Source: Neopestalotiopsis rosae
Taxonomy: Eukaryota; Ascomycota; Sordariomycetes; Amphisphaeriales; Sporocadaceae
DNA: 64,000 bases
Direction of reading: 5' to 3'
Assembly: GCA_023078685.1 (NCBI GenBank)
Contig: JALGAS010000009.1
Span: 2,852,001 to 2,916,000, forward strand
A model generated the notes under the pieces. That model had not been told where the DNA came from. It ran no database searches and was given only the letters and a program-made list of their open reading frames with translations. Below are positions 46,128-59,109 of this stretch, piece after piece. Each line of letters opens with the position of its first letter. The first letter of the stretch is position 1. The position numbers and the translations under genes are program-made.

Positions 46128-47020
46128 TTGCATAGAGTCAGAAGGAAACGACGAAAAATCGTTGAACATATCTACAGCAAACAGCAGAAGGATAAGGCTC
46201 GCAAGCGAGGCACGTCGCTGAAGAGGAAATGTGTCGAATTAGGTCAACATTGCGGCATATTTACTGCTGTTGCGTACTGGGAACCAACTCACAAAAGCAT
46301 GGAGGTAGTCATGTATCTACCCATCGACCAGACCGCACCAGATTCCAAGGAACTAGTAAGCAAGGGTTTCATACCAAGAACGATGTGAATCGTTGACCAT
46401 TGGACAGTTCGAAGGTTTGCATTGCGATGACTATCAGCAAACTATCTGGAAGAAGCGTCCAGGACTCTCACACAACCAGCCAACCTCCAAAAGGAGGCGT
46501 CTGGGTCAAGAGCCCTCAGTTGTCAGTCGAAAGACAGCAGCCGGAACAAGACCACGACGTATCTCCCAAAGATTGAAGGCAAAGGAGAAGGCAGGTGATT
46601 CCAACGGGGTCACCAGCAATGTTCAAGGTTTGTCTCCGTAGTCATCTTATCTCAACCACCTCAGCTCTGTCAGAATAGCCTAAGAGATCTAACTTGAACA
46701 AAATTGAAGTCAGCACCGATATGGATCGTTCAGTTGGTCCCGAAACCACAGAAACGGAGAACAGTCGATCAATAAAACCTTATCGTGATCTGATGCAACC
46801 ACTAGGAGTTAGTAACCGGTCGCGGCCAGTACCAGGCGAGGGTCGCATAACGCATGAACTCACTGTGCAACGACGTGTCAAGTTGCGAAGTCGTAGGTGC
46901 AAATTGATAAAATTGCTCCTAGAACTTATTTTGAAATATGAGAGGGAGGGAAGCCCAAGCTACAGAAGTATTAACGATGCTTTCGCGGATGCTCGTATAT
47001 GGTTGGAGGGCCGCTGTTGA
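46128..47020 (+). CDS. MADS-box-like protein, three exons, tentative
   Basis: Exons 46128-46355, 46408-46627 and 46710-47020 join in frame to about 252 residues (introns GTAAGC...GGACAG and GTTTGT...TTGAAG). The first exon has a basic stretch followed by a MADS-like core: RRKRRKIVEHIYSKQQ, then KRGTSLKRKCVELGQHCGIF and TAVAYWEP, comparable to KRxxGLxKKAxELSxLCxxxVALI. The middle exon is very basic (SKRRRLGQ, RPRRISQRLKAKEKAG), fitting a nuclear protein. The last exon ends AFADARIWLEGRC. There is no ATG at the drawn start, so the 5' end is open. MADS proteins bind CArG-like DNA; this assignment rests on pattern only. Confidence 0.45.
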
Positions 47021-47121
47021 TCAACCGTTTGGGTTGGTTGATATCATTCTTCGGAAAGGTCTTGATCTTGGCGGAATGGACTGGCAGGCTCTGTTCGCTT
47101 CGTACCGATGCGCTCATGAAA

Positions 47122-47641
47122 CTACCCACAACGCGACAAGCCGAGCACAGGTTCTCTCTCAAGCTGTAGGAAATTATCCTCTGACTCGTCCATCAGACTA
47201 ACAGTAATCCGCTTGTCTTCCACCTGCCATTCATCTCCCACATCCAGCCAACAGCTGGCCAGGTACTGGGACCAAACGGACACGGCGCCTTTCCGCACAA
47301 TAACAACCACGTACCAAGCAGTCCTCATACCTGACTTCTTGTTTGCGTCACCAGATTCCTGTCTATACCTGTCAGGAATGCCGGCAAACAACGTCATCTC
47401 CCGGTATGATAAATTTAATTTCCTCATGGAATGTCGCACCTTGTCGAAGGCGCACGTACTTTCCACGCCAAAAGTCCATTTCGTTGCAGTAATACCGCTG
47501 CCTTTGTATTCTCCGCCTTTGCCGCTTGGTCCAAGTGGCTGTGTCAGCAGGATGTACCTTGGTAGACTCCGCTGCAGCTCGATATTGCTTTTTCAGTAGC
47601 TCGTCAGGATCCGGGACCGCATTTCTCTTCACCGCCTCCAT
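47122..47641 (-). CDS. 142-residue orphan protein, two exons
   Basis: Exon 1 (47641-47460) starts MEAVKRNAVPDPDELLKKQY and is basic near its end (TKRQRRRIQRQR). A 91-base intron with GTACGT donor and CTGACAG acceptor leads to exon 2 (47368-47122), with a beta-rich stretch (TAWYVVVIVRKGAVSVWSQY, DEWQVEDKRITVSLMDES). The splice is in phase and removes the frame conflict on this strand. No family is recognised. The 3' end lies about 100 bases from the end of the convergent MADS-like gene. Confidence 0.5.
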
Positions 47642-48621
47642 GGAACACAATTATATATCACCAATTTTGCGCTCTGAACCCACGCTTCTACTGGCAGTAG
47701 AAGTACTACTGCTAAGGCTATCGGTGATCTGCTTTTGACATTCCTCCAATTGTTTCTAATGTGAACGTATGTGATCCATACGGTATTTCAGAGGTTCTTC
47801 CAGGTTATCTCTGCCTTGTCGCACCCCCTGACGAAGTAGGGATGTAAGATGGGGTTAAGAACTGTATTAAAGGATGGTGGCTGTGTAAGGCTTGGCTCTT
47901 GGTAGAGATTTGGACAGAGATTTCTCCTTTTCGGTTTGCTAACCGCCTAATGCAAGTTGCAAAATGACCTTACAGACTGACGTAGCACTGCCTTAGCATT
48001 GGACAAGGACATTTTTACTCCTTCAGGGTGACTGCAAGCTCAGAGTGAGCAACGTTGTACGGTTTGTCCGGATCCGACTGGTCGTCATACAAGCCGGGGT
48101 TACCCTAAGCGCCCCCAAAACCATGGGTACAATGACCGGGTACTATAACCTTTGGCAATGTCGACGCGCCCAATGCGGATGTCAGTCAGACTGACATCCT
48201 GATCCGGCGTAGCTTCCAGTATTCGTCAGGAGGGTCCAGCGGATGCGTGTTGTCCTTTTACTGGCCAATCGAGACCCCGAATAAGACCCACCAGCGCAAG
48301 ATCCCATGGCTGGTTAAAACATACGCGAGAGAACGTTTGTAGCAGCTTTGCACAACGCAAATCGCCCTGTAAGAAACCATTCAAGATTGCATTTTGGTTT
48401 GTTGAAAAAGTGGAAATCCTGCAAACTCTAAAATAATGTACTTTCCGCAGTCAAAGGGATAAGAGCCATTGGACAAGATCTCCGCAACGATATGGCTCAT
48501 CTCGTCATGTAATCCTTGCCTCGCTACTTCAACCGAACTCACCTTCGTATAGTTTTCAGATCTAGTCTTCGTGTTTTCTTGGGAGCGCTTTTGAAGAGTT
48601 GATCGCGAAAGAATCGGGGAG
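47642..48621. other. Intergenic region with one palindrome copy
   Basis: No gene seen. A frame at 48381-48764 on the minus strand overlaps the F-box gene's start and is its shadow. The first copy of the 23-bp palindrome is at 48177. Confidence 0.4.
48177..48199 (+). repeat. 23-bp palindrome, copy 1
   Basis: Arms GGATGTCAGTC and GACTGACATCC are perfect around a central A. It is followed by TGATCCGGCGTAGCTTC, a variant of the flank seen at the other copies. Confidence 0.85.
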
Positions 48622-50890
48622 ATGTCTTCAATTTCAATTGACAGTACATCGCAAACTGCCATATCAGATTCCGAGAATGGCTTCACTGAATACGTCCACT
48701 TGACGACCACCCTTAATCCTCCCGTTGCATGCCAGAGCCGAACCTCCCAAGGCCCAGGTCTCATCCACGACTCGTATTCTCATCCTAAAATAGAAGTCGT
48801 GGGACTCGTAGGATTGAAACGGTTGCCGTATGAGATACTGTCGTATATTGTGCAAGAATTGTCAGTTGAGACCATTTTCGACTTGGCTCTGACTTGCCAC
48901 CATTTTCAGTACTTGGTTAAAGAGGCAACCCTGTGCAAAATGCTCCTAAAGGTAAATCCCGATACGTCTGAGGACTTAAGCTTTTCTGACAACATTTCCC
49001 TAGATGAAAGCACCGTTTTCGCCGGAAGCTACTGATGCGGCTGATGACGGTCTCTATGGCAGGGCACTTAGGAGGCTTGTCAAGCGCCGACGAGCATTCT
49101 CTACGGCCTCCCCTTATGCAGTGGGAATCGTTGGCGTCGCTGATTCCTATATCTTCTACAATAGTCATCTTTTGTACATTGTGGGCGACCGCCCTGAAAA
49201 GCGTCTGCATATTCTTGATTTGCAAAACGCCACGAACCAAGAAGTCACTGTCAACATACCAAGGCTTATCACCCACTCGATTCCCGGGTTCGAAATCAGT
49301 AAAAAATACAATTTTCGAGCTTTGTATCACGGAGCAGGTATCACAACATGCTTGCTGTCCTACTTACGCCCAACCCCGCGCTACTGGCTTATTGTCTTCA
49401 AGGCACAAGAGCAGAAGTTGTTTGGTATAATCCCGCTGGATTCTACGATACGCCTCTTTGTGCGAAATAATGAGAATGATCTAGTGTATGGTACTCATTC
49501 AGATTACGATGCGAGCGGCAATCGCAAATGGGTCCTCCACCACTACAACATCGGATCACAATCCTTATTAGCGGCCGGGAAGATGACCATGCCTGACTTG
49601 GTTGGCTACGAAATCGGATCCGCTGTATGTTTTGAAATATTCCACAACTCTTTATATGGATGCTCAAATCAGACATCGTTTGAATTGGAAGAAATTGACT
49701 GGACGTCTTATTACTACTGCTTTCGCGTTCCACTCGACAGCTTCAATCGCGAAAGCATTGAGGTAATGCACAAAAGAAATGCTTTCAGGAGGCAACACAA
49801 AGAAGGCCCGATTGATGATCGTTGGACCTTTCTCACACTGAGTCAAGACGAGGAGACCGGCTCGATCAAGCTGATGGAGTGCCGCCGAGAGTGGCCCAAC
49901 GGCGGAAGCGAAAACAGGCGGACATACTACACTAAAGATGTCAGTTTCGATCTCCCGAGCGATGAGCGGGACGGGTCTGGCAATACAAGCCTGGGCATTG
50001 ACGGCAACGATCCTTGGCCAGATGAACCATTGGTACTTTTGATCCGAAGCAGTAATCGCCCCAGCTTCAGCATAAGCTCGGAAAGGGAGTCACATCCAGG
50101 TGATCACGGACCCTCCATGTTCAGCAGGAGCAAAACGTACTTGTCGTCTTACTCGCATTCGTGTGGTACATTCATGGATTTGGTTGATGATCCTTGCCCA
50201 CATGAACCAGATACACAACGTCTTCGGATTCGGACTGGTTCGAGAACATGCGACTCGGACACTGTCACACAGGCTGCACAGAATGGCCCCCACTGTGGAC
50301 AAGTGGCCAGAGAAGAGTCAGGTCGGGCCCAACTCAACGACATCTTCTTTTGGCCGCCTGATGCTGATCACGCTGAGACCGAGGCTGGCGCAGAAATTAT
50401 CCACAGGCTCAATCGGGTTATGAATCCAGTGGACCTCCGTGGAAACGTTACAGCAGCAGGCGATACCCGAACTATCGTCTATTCGACAAGCGATGGGGGA
50501 GGCAGCAATACCATGAAAGTATTGGTAGCGCTCTCATTCGACCCAGCGACAAGAATGGCTGGATCGAGGCACACGGGAGGCATAAAGTCTCAGAAAATGA
50601 ATCACGATACCAGTGAAGTCCAGCAGCAGAACAATGTGACTGGTCAAAACGGGAAAGCCCGAAAGTCGAACCGTAAGACGGAATTACCATGTGGCAGTCA
50701 TGATGATGTGCATTCAACCTCAAATCGCGCGCAAAGCCAGACTGGGATTGTCCGTAGGTCCTCTCAACAAGACCTCAAGCGGATAGCCGCGTGGGAGCTC
50801 GTTGAGACGTCTTGGACTACGATAGGGGAAGCTATGCATCACAAGGTTGACGCCAAATTTGACTTCAGTTACTTTAAAGGCGTGACATAA
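48622..50890 (+). CDS. F-box domain protein
   Basis: Two exons, 48622-48951 and 49004-50890 (intron GTAAAT...TCCCTAG), give 738 residues. The F-box lies near residues 66-110: LKRLPYEILSYIVQELSVET, FDLALTCHHFQYL. F-box proteins dock on Skp1 and bring substrates to an SCF ubiquitin ligase. The next 300 residues hold a beta-rich region typical of large fungal F-box proteins (GDRPEKRLHILDLQN, KWVLHHYNIGSQSLLAAGKM, KKYNFRALYHGAGIT). The last 350 are Ser/Asp/Gly-rich and probably disordered, with an ordered-looking end (AAWELVETSWTTIGEAMHHK). The frame is uninterrupted. The substrate cannot be predicted. Confidence 0.85.
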
Positions 50891-53283
50891 ATGGAGGGTA
50901 CTCGAAATGCTATGGACGTCAACACTGGTCATACAGCTTCAGCGGAATAGAGGTTGAAATGGTATGACGACTGTGGTCGGGTTGACCATATTCATCATAG
51001 CCAGCACCTTTCTGTGACAAGGTCACTAGGAGAAATTAGTGGGCACCGTTGTGCTCATCGAAATATATCACACGGCGGGTACTCTGTGGTTTTCGGTTCT
51101 GGTTACGTCTCCCTGTACCTCGATCAGTACAAATGGGTGCAATGTAGTCGGTGAGATCTAAATCAGGCTGGCGAGTGTCTAGAAAAGTTCCTCAAGCTGC
51201 TGGTCTCCCCTGCTAGTCTTCGCCCGGCACCTATCTACAACCAGACCATTGAATGCAACAATGTTGATCATTCATTGGAACTGCATCTTGATTGCATGCA
51301 TTGTCCTCGAAAGCCTATGCCGTGGTGAGCTGCAGCCGATTCCAACATCGTAATGTATCGTCGGGTATTGTCCTCTCCCCAGTGGCTGCACCGCATGTGT
51401 GTACTGGAATGACTTGTACGTGTCACAGCAGCGATGCGTGCTGCTGTTGCTATCCTGCTGAACATGGTTGGCGACGACTATATGACAAGATATTTGCGCT
51501 TGATGTGTTGCGTTTCCAAAATTCTGATCCAGAAAAAAGAAAGGGCTCGCTGATCCTTGATTGACAGAACGTACTAACTTAACAAGAATCAACAGTAAAA
51601 AGTCAATCTTCCAAGCATCAAGTATCAGCAACATTTACCAAGTGTATCGGATAATAATTGTTCACGTTTCCTCGGAACGATCGTTAGGCGTCAATGATTG
51701 AACCAACTATTGCATCCAAAAGATAACCCGTGAATCCAGAACTCTGAGTGTTCTTTAGGGACGCCGTTGCCCGTGCTCAGCAAACTTTCTCGTGAGTTGC
51801 TGTTCACACGCCTGGCAGGAAGCATGGCCTTTAGCGTAGCAAGAACGGTAGGGCGAAACAAAGTAGACGGTAGTTGGTATTAGTGTTTTAAAGGCCTACT
51901 ATAGACTGGAAACTGCAGCGGTACCGCAGCTTCGTTCCATCAGAAGCCATTGGGTGTAGCATTGGTCGGAATATCGACAGCCTGCAGCTGTTAGGTCTCG
52001 AGTATACCGGCACAAGTTCGAAAAACGGTGGCTTTTTCGCCGGCAGATTTGCTAATCCAACAACTTGTGAAACCTGTACGATGCGAATGCTGGAAAGATC
52101 GATATGCTTACGCAAGTAAACGAAGAAATTGCATGAAATACGACGGCTAACTCATAAGCGCAAACCACTTTTGCATGGTTCAGCGGAGGCGTCACTGAAG
52201 GAAACGAAAAATCCTTCTCATCGGACGCAAAATCAACTATAGTGATCAATACAGTCACCTATTGCTCGTCCTGGGTTCTCCAGCCGGCATCGTTGATCCC
52301 TGCTTTCGCGAGTGATACGAGATGAATGGGATTCTGATCGTAGTAATCTGCGGTGCGTTGAGGTCTGGCCTTTGATACGTAACGGCTTGGTGGGTGGGCA
52401 GGCCAATGGCAAGGTTTAACGTAACGTTGGCACTTGCTTTCCGTCGGAAAAAAATGAAATCCTCGGTAGAAAGGCGGGGTACAAAGGGAAAATTGTTTGG
52501 CCAAATTAGGATGTCAGTCAGACTGACATCCAAAATCGGCATAGCCTTGATCAGCCCTTGACATCCCTGCTTGCAAACAGACGAAGAACGGAAAGGATTG
52601 GAATAGAACCTATCGGAACACGATATTTCCTACCGCAAACGTGTCCAAATGCATTTCCTTGACCAATCGGATCCGAGAACTACATCACCGCTCCTTCAAT
52701 TCCATGCTGAGTAAGTCAATAGATGGGCCTTCCAATTGGTCAACTGGGAATGCCACAATCAACAAAAATGTTTCTTGTGAGATGGTAGAGGCATCTTCAT
52801 GACAACTTGTACTGTGTGTACAGCATGTTCAAGGGATGGTTCTTAAGGTAGCTCTTTGTGATCTTTTGAGAACTGTGCAAAGGTTTTAAGAGTAGCGATG
52901 GAATACTTATTGTGGAGCAGAACACGACCGATCGTCCTGATAGGAAACCAGGACCTGCCAATGATGTGATCAGAAAGTTTACACTTACCAGATTGACGGC
53001 CGGTGTTCTTAGCTCTGATGTGGCCCAAACAAGAGGACATCTTCGATTTGGGGGTGTTTGCCTATTAAATTACTACGCTGACAACAAGAACTTTTGGGAA
53101 CATCAACCCATCCAAACGGTTGATCAAGAGCAGCCCTTCCGACAAATTTTTGCAGTATTGCGACGAATTGACTGGTATGGTCTTCCAGAGCCGAAAGGTG
53201 CGAGCAGATCACGATGATAGAATGAGATATTAGACTTGAAGATGTGAATCTCTGATACTTATTGTTCAATCTAAACTAACGGG
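50891..53283. other. Intergenic region with one palindrome copy
   Basis: No domain in any frame. The second palindrome copy is at 52509. A 33-base segment at 53099-53132 resembles, in inverse orientation, part of the last exon of the MADS-like gene (47013-47045). Confidence 0.45.
52509..52531 (+). repeat. 23-bp palindrome, copy 2
   Basis: Arms are perfect around a central A. The left flank is GGCCAAATTA and the right flank AAAATCGGCATAGCCT. Confidence 0.85.
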
Positions 53284-54348
53284 CTATGACACTGGAGTCA
53301 ACAGCACTCTCCGTGTCCTACCGACCGTGGCAATGATGTGAAAAGACCAGACATCTGGAAACAACACATCATCTTGCTGGGATTCGCTCTCCTTTGGGTT
53401 TGAGTATACGTACCAGCGACGCAATCAATGCCAAAATTGTCGGATAACGTGAATAGTCGCTGCGGGGTATCCTTTCGCTCGATTTCATCAGTGTCCAAGC
53501 TGGTGCGAGGCTTTGCCACAACTTTTGTAGGTTGGTATTCACTGTGAAGGCGTCTTTCAAGATTATCAGGAGAACTGGGTTCGAAGACGTGAAGATTTTG
53601 GACCGATCGCATATGTACGCCAGCGAGCCCACAACGATGATCGCCCATAGGATGTTGGAACGAAACTTGATCCATTCGCTCTGACGAAGTGATCGGCTCG
53701 CTTCCCGTTGGCTAAACTGCAGAACTTGTTCATCGTCCTGATTGCTTTGTTACGTAAGAAAATGCCGCTTGGCAGGCATGAGAGCGAGGATACTCACAAA
53801 CTATCTTGAAGCTTGACTCCTTTCTCCCAATTGTCATGCATCGCCTCTTTCTGGCCTGAGCCGTATTTGATGATGACATTGGCAGATATTAGAAAGACAG
53901 GGAGAAAGGCGGACCATATTCCAAAGGTAGGCCATAGCACCATAACCTGTTTGATTGCGAACGAGGGAAGCTTCGTGACCAGTATAGATAACACTGAATC
54001 TAGACTGCTGTTTTTCCTCAGGCTGTCGAGTTCCTTCTTGTCAAGCATAAGCCTGCGGTCATAAAGCACGTCAAACCAGAAGCTGCGGATGAAATCTGAA
54101 ATATCCGTCCACGAATATTCAGCAAGGTGATCGAAACAACACGAGGCGCCGTATATCCACAGCATTCGTTGGTCGGATGGCAGGTCTTTTGTCAGCCATG
54201 GAAGTAGTATAGTGCTGATGGCCGTGTCTGTCAAAGCAGAACCCACAGATAAAAGTAAGGCCAAGTCGCAACGGTAGAAAGAAATAGGTTTGTGGGCTGA
54301 GGAAAGAGCCAGAGAACAAATCAAAGCAGAAGATTCAGAGCTCATTTT
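53284..54348 (-). CDS. Orphan multi-span membrane protein, 324 residues
   Basis: Three exons (54348-53798, 53744-53414, 53376-53284) join in phase; the introns are GTGAGT...AACAAAG and GTACGT...ATCCCAG, the latter only 37 bases. Hydrophobic stretches occur near CDLALLLSVGSALTDTAIST, VMVLWPTFGIWSAFLPVFLI, SNILWAIIVVGSLAYI and NPVLLIILKDAF. A conserved-looking ending follows (TILALIASLQDDVLFPDVWS, then VGRTRRVLLTPVS). That makes at least three or four membrane spans. No family recognised. Size and layout are close to the membrane protein at 57578-58694, but I see no clear sequence match between them. Confidence 0.6.
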
Positions 54349-56925
54349 GAATGGAAGCTCATATCTCTCATTTATGTGAGTTGTGGGCGAGCTGCGAGAG
54401 TGAAAAAATAGACCAGCAATAAATACCATTTGATGGTACTATTGACAGTGAGGGTTGATAATATTTATGCCATACGAGGCGCTACAGTCGAGTCGTACGC
54501 CAACCCGCTGCAAGACGGCAATTGAACTCTAGTGTTGCCACATATGCACATATGCTGTCACCCCGCCAAATTCACATATATCTTTCCATTCCCCATTAGT
54601 ACTTTCCTGCATCCCAGGAGTAGGGTGAGGTACTAACTATTGACGCGTGCTCGCCTAGACTGGTTTGTCAGAGGAAGATGTTGGGATATCGACCTCCGTC
54701 TCGGGTGAGGACCATTGTTCTCGAGGATTTGCCTACATCAGAAAACGGGAGGGCACAGTCACAACCAGAGCATACACATTTAAAAAAGATGTTGCAGATG
54801 ATTCAGTTGAAGGAAACACTTTGGTAGATCGGAACTCCTGTTACCTAGGCCGTCGCATCCTCCTAACACAGTGTGTCTTCAAATATACTATGTCGAGATC
54901 ATCTGCGTGGCAGCCCAATTTTTTCCAGCCAATGCTGTCCGGAAAACTGCCAAAACATTTGTCAGGGCTGATCTGACAGACTGGCTTGGGACTAAAGTGC
55001 GTACTTGAATTAAAGCAACTGTATGCACGGTTGAAGTCAGCGCTCTCCTCTCACCCAATTACTTTGAGCCATGCGAGTGGGTCGAAGTGGAGAATTTCTT
55101 CTTGGTTGTAGCGAGCAAACAAGCAAGGTCCAGCCTTGTCGAAATGTCCGAGTGCTCGTTTTCGATACACGCTGTGACCGAGGATATCATGACGACTATA
55201 GCGATCTGATTTTACTCTTCTTGGCGCTTTGCAGGCATAGAAAACTGAGATTCAAACATATTCCCCGTGTCATTACTTTTTTGGGTTGCTGTTTTGGCCA
55301 TATCCTTCGACTGAACCTAAGACGGATTTGCGAGTGTGTATGAGGTATGTTTTTGAAGAGAAATAGAACAAGATGGCAAGATGATTCAGATAATGCAATG
55401 GACCGGAGGGTTGCAACACCACTGGGAGTTTGTGTTGAGCTATTTGGATTGGTGCAAGAGAGAAGTATTATATAGAGCCTGTTGAGTATCAGATTCGAGT
55501 CTGCCTACAGCGGTAAGCATCATACTTGCCACGGCTCTGGAACGCCCGTTGCAGTCCTTGGAGTTGCCCGACATATGTTGCGGGAATCGCGGATCGACTC
55601 ATTTTAAAATAGGCACCCATGGAAATTGGGCGTTGTGTTACGTACAAATTTCCTGAACGTTTCATTCCCCGTTCCTTGTTGATCACAAACTTTTCATACC
55701 AATGGGGCGTGAGAATGATACGGTTACGAATGATTATCGATCATTCTTGATGATGGGTCTTTGATCAAGAAAGATGTCCCTTGTAGATGCTTCATTGTCC
55801 AGCCACTAGATTAAGCTTTACAGGGGATACCGTGACGAAATCCTACATCATAACATCGGACGAGGATAGTTCAGGCAGCACAGCGGATGAAGAGACTTGC
55901 ATCCGTCGGGTCTCAAGTATTGGCTGCCACCAGTCGTTATGCGCATTCCATGTAAGCTTTATTATGCTGTAATACGTAGCCTTAGTTTTAGCTATCTTAG
56001 TCTGCTTGAAATCTCCAGTCCCTGGATATCGCCACTGTTGCATATTCATGGCGGCAGCCATTCACCTCCTCCATTGTGGCCTCTAACGACAGGCGACGGC
56101 GGGCACTTGTCGGGACACCAGATCTGTCACCCGTCGCAAGCCTCCTCAAGGCCAATCGTGTGCCAAATGGTGCGCCTATCACAGGGGTCTGCATGAATGA
56201 GGCCGGGTTGTAGAACCGGGCAGAGGTGAGCGACATGTGCTTGCAGCTAAAACCGTGGGCGTAGTATTTGCACGTGGTAACGGTAGCGTTGTAGGTTCGA
56301 GAGCAGTTGGTTTGGCAGCCTGGATGGGGGCAAAGGTATAAGCATTCTTGTCACAGGAGCGCACAGCGACCAATCCGTTGTTGATATCAGAAAAATATTG
56401 ACATCCTCGTTTTGAAAATACGTTACAACTGCATTGTATGCAAGGGTGTGTGTGTAGGACGATGAAACAGGAAACAATTTGCCCATGGAGCCACTGGTCA
56501 ATAACGGCCTGCGATAGGAGACGGGAGGGTTGTACCCTGACGAATGGAATCGTCATGGGCGCGTAGGAAACAAAGTGAAGTACATGCTTTTCTGGAAGCC
56601 CGTGCATTATGTCTCCTCTAGATCTTGACATGTCTGATAGAGGGCGTGCTGCGTACGTATGCCCAAGTTCAGCACGTCAAAATTGGTACAGTACACTGTA
56701 ACATCTCAGTACTTCCTGCTGTTCGCAGATCGGACTAGTTGTGGCAATAATCCATCGCGTTGTGTCACTGTCCAGAGCGGCTTTCTTATAACTAACCCTT
56801 CATCAGAAATATTCAGGAAAATTCCGGCGGCGCTGTGGTCGTGACTCCAATCCGGCAAAGCAAACCGTGATCAGCCGGGCTCATGGGCCAGGGCGGTGGA
56901 CACGAATATTAGTTTGGCCAAATTC

Positions 56926-56948
56926 GGATGTCAGTCTGACTGATATCC
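56926..56948 (+). repeat. 23-bp palindrome, copy 3
   Basis: One mismatch in the right arm (GACTGATATCC). Here the symmetry extends outward: GCCAAAT on the left matches ATTTGGC on the right, making a roughly 41-bp hairpin, followed by ATAGCTTCGA. Confidence 0.85.
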
Positions 56949-57295
56949 GGATTTGGCATAGCTTCGAGGGACGTGACATTGTCTTTCTGCCAACTAGTCC
57001 GAAATCCTGGCCAGCCACAGTGCACTAAGCCAGTGGCTTGCCCATTCGAAACAACAATGGAATATTTCACTATGTTTACCGAGATAGCCACAGCAGTATG
57101 CGTCGTTGCTGTGACTGCAATTGCCTGGGGTCTCGATTGGCTGGCGCAAGACTACCGCGTCCACAAGATTTTACACACCTTCAACTGAAGTGACGGCAAA
57201 TTCGTAACGCATTCTTCTTGCCTGTCTCGATAGGGCAAGGAGGGAGAAATGCCCCTTCCTTGCATTGCCTTGGCCCACCTTGAGGCGCCTGATCC

Positions 57296-57318
57296 GGATG
57301 TCAGTCTGACTGACATCC
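57296..57318 (+). repeat. 23-bp palindrome, copy 4
   Basis: Arms are perfect around a central T, followed by GGATTCAGCATAGCTTCGA. It lies 370 bases from copy 3 in the same orientation. Confidence 0.85.
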
Positions 57319-57577
57319 GGATTCAGCATAGCTTCGACGAAGGTTCAGTGGGTACAAAATTGTCTGTCCATCGTCCAATGAGAAGTTTCAGTCAACCCCG
57401 CCCCTGTCTAGATATTGACCATTTACGAAAAGCAAAGCGATGCAGACAATGACAAGAGGATCCTACCTACCAAGCTTCTCAGAATCCTGATGACTAGTAC
57501 CAGAAGTCTGAGCAGCCACAAAGACAATAGCTGCAGATCGCCTTGTATTATTTCTGAGAAGGATATCTCCCATCCCA

Positions 57578-58694
57578 TTAAGTATCGATTGAGCTCAGTA
57601 CTCCTTGGAAATTCTCAAGTTCGACGTAAAAGTCCCGTGGCTTTCGGAGATTGACAAAAGCCGGTCGCTGAGTCTCTCGGTATGTATTCGAGGATGGTGC
57701 AGGATTTCGTGATGCAAAAACTCGTGTTCCATAAACCACAGGTCCGAGGTCAGACAAAAAATTGTTTAGGCTGTAGATCATTGATACGAACTGTTTTGTC
57801 AGACACAAGATGACAGATATTCAAGCAAGTAACGTACCGAAAGAATGGTGAACCTTGAGGGCAAGTGTAACCAGGATTCAGAGCGCACTGTTAAAAAAGT
57901 GCAAGCTACAAGCACAAACGCAGCGAAAAGGACCTGAGCACCCGCATATACCTTGAAACAATTTGTTGCATAGATAATAGATTGACCGATTCCTTGGCGG
58001 CGATTCTCTTATACAAACAGCACCGAAACAAGCGCCATCATTATGCGAAACCAAGATAGGCTAGTTGCGAGGAGAACGCTTGTAGTCTGCGTCTCCGGCA
58101 TTACAATCGCTGCAAGAAATGCGGAACAGCAGATTATGGTGTGACTAGCGAGGAGCAACGGATGATAAGCATATTGGTTCGAGTGCCACTTGTAAGCTTC
58201 CCAAATCGTCTGCGTCAAGTTAGCAACACGTAAACTACATTCTCAATCGTACTTACCTGCCGGACCATACTTGTCAGTAGCGATGAGCTGAACAGGAGCA
58301 GCATTTGATGCGTGTGGATCGCGAACGCGAGGAATACAGTGTTAAGCAGTATCGAGGAAACAATCTGGCCGACGAAGATGATCAGAAAGCAATTACTATG
58401 GCGTGCTGCATACAGTTGTGGTGCGTTGGTCTGCCTTGTGTTTGCGGATGAGTGAGTATAAACACGCTTGATTCGAATCAAAGAAGACGCTGTGCTCAAA
58501 GCGAAAGGAATATATGACAATGATAACAAATCCATTGTATCGATTGGGAAATGGTGTTGTGAGAGAGTGAAATAAGAGTAAGAAATGATGGAGAAGCCCT
58601 TCTCCATATAGCCACAACTGAATCGCTCACCGTTCTTCCCTGAGACTCCTTGAGGCTGAACCAGCATACCTGCGCCATTGCTACTTTGCTCCAT
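57578..58694 (-). CDS. Orphan multi-span membrane protein, 319 residues
   Basis: Four exons (58694-58257, 58209-58015, 57951-57838, 57790-57578) join in phase with good splice sites (GTAAGT...GCTAACTTGACGCAG; GTATAA...TTTCAAG; GTACGT...AAAACAG). Hydrophobic spans include DLLSLSYIPFALSTASSLI, CFLIIFVGQIVSSILLNTVF, LLLASHTIICCSAFLAAIVM, SWFRIMMALVSVLFVYAGAQ and VLFAAFVLVACTFLTV, so about six in all. The tail is soluble (NPAPSSNTYRETQRPAFVNL, KPRDFYVELENFQG). No transporter or receptor signature is visible. The first exon may hide one more small intron, since its opening 45 codons look less constrained. Confidence 0.65.
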
Positions 58695-59109
58695 GGGTGG
58701 TCAGAAGACTACCCGAGACTTCTCGTCACCAGCTGGGTCGCATTGATCGTCCTACGTATCGGCCTAGGAAAGTCGGAAGTCATTCGTCCGACTGTTCTCG
58801 AGTGCGCCTTAGACTGCTGCTCAACAGAGGATCACTTGGAAACAGTCGCTTCCTCGTCCACAGGGGATGTGCAGCGTCCATGGATGGAATGAGACCCCAC
58901 AAGCTCGGTGATTGGGGCTGTTCGACCGTACCATTCGTCAGATCACGAGCTCGGTGATATACACAGCCTACTACTACTCAGACATAGATAGCTACATTGC
59001 TGAGGAGGGGTCCCGGGTGTGACATGAAGGCACTGATCGTCTAACTAGGTTCACCCATGCTACCACGGCGAAAAGATCCGTGTAACATCGGCCGCCTCGG
59101 TGATAATGC

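Larger units (their letters stand above)
54349..57577. other. Long intergenic region with two palindrome copies
   Basis: No supported gene in over 3 kb. A minus frame at 56179-56631 and a + frame at 56973-57188 (one possible membrane span) have no supporting features. Palindrome copies 3 and 4 lie at 56926 and 57296. Confidence 0.45.

Noticed and set aside
56179..56631. 150-codon minus-strand frame
   Set aside because: Overlaps other frames, Pro/Thr-rich end looks random, no family or splice support.
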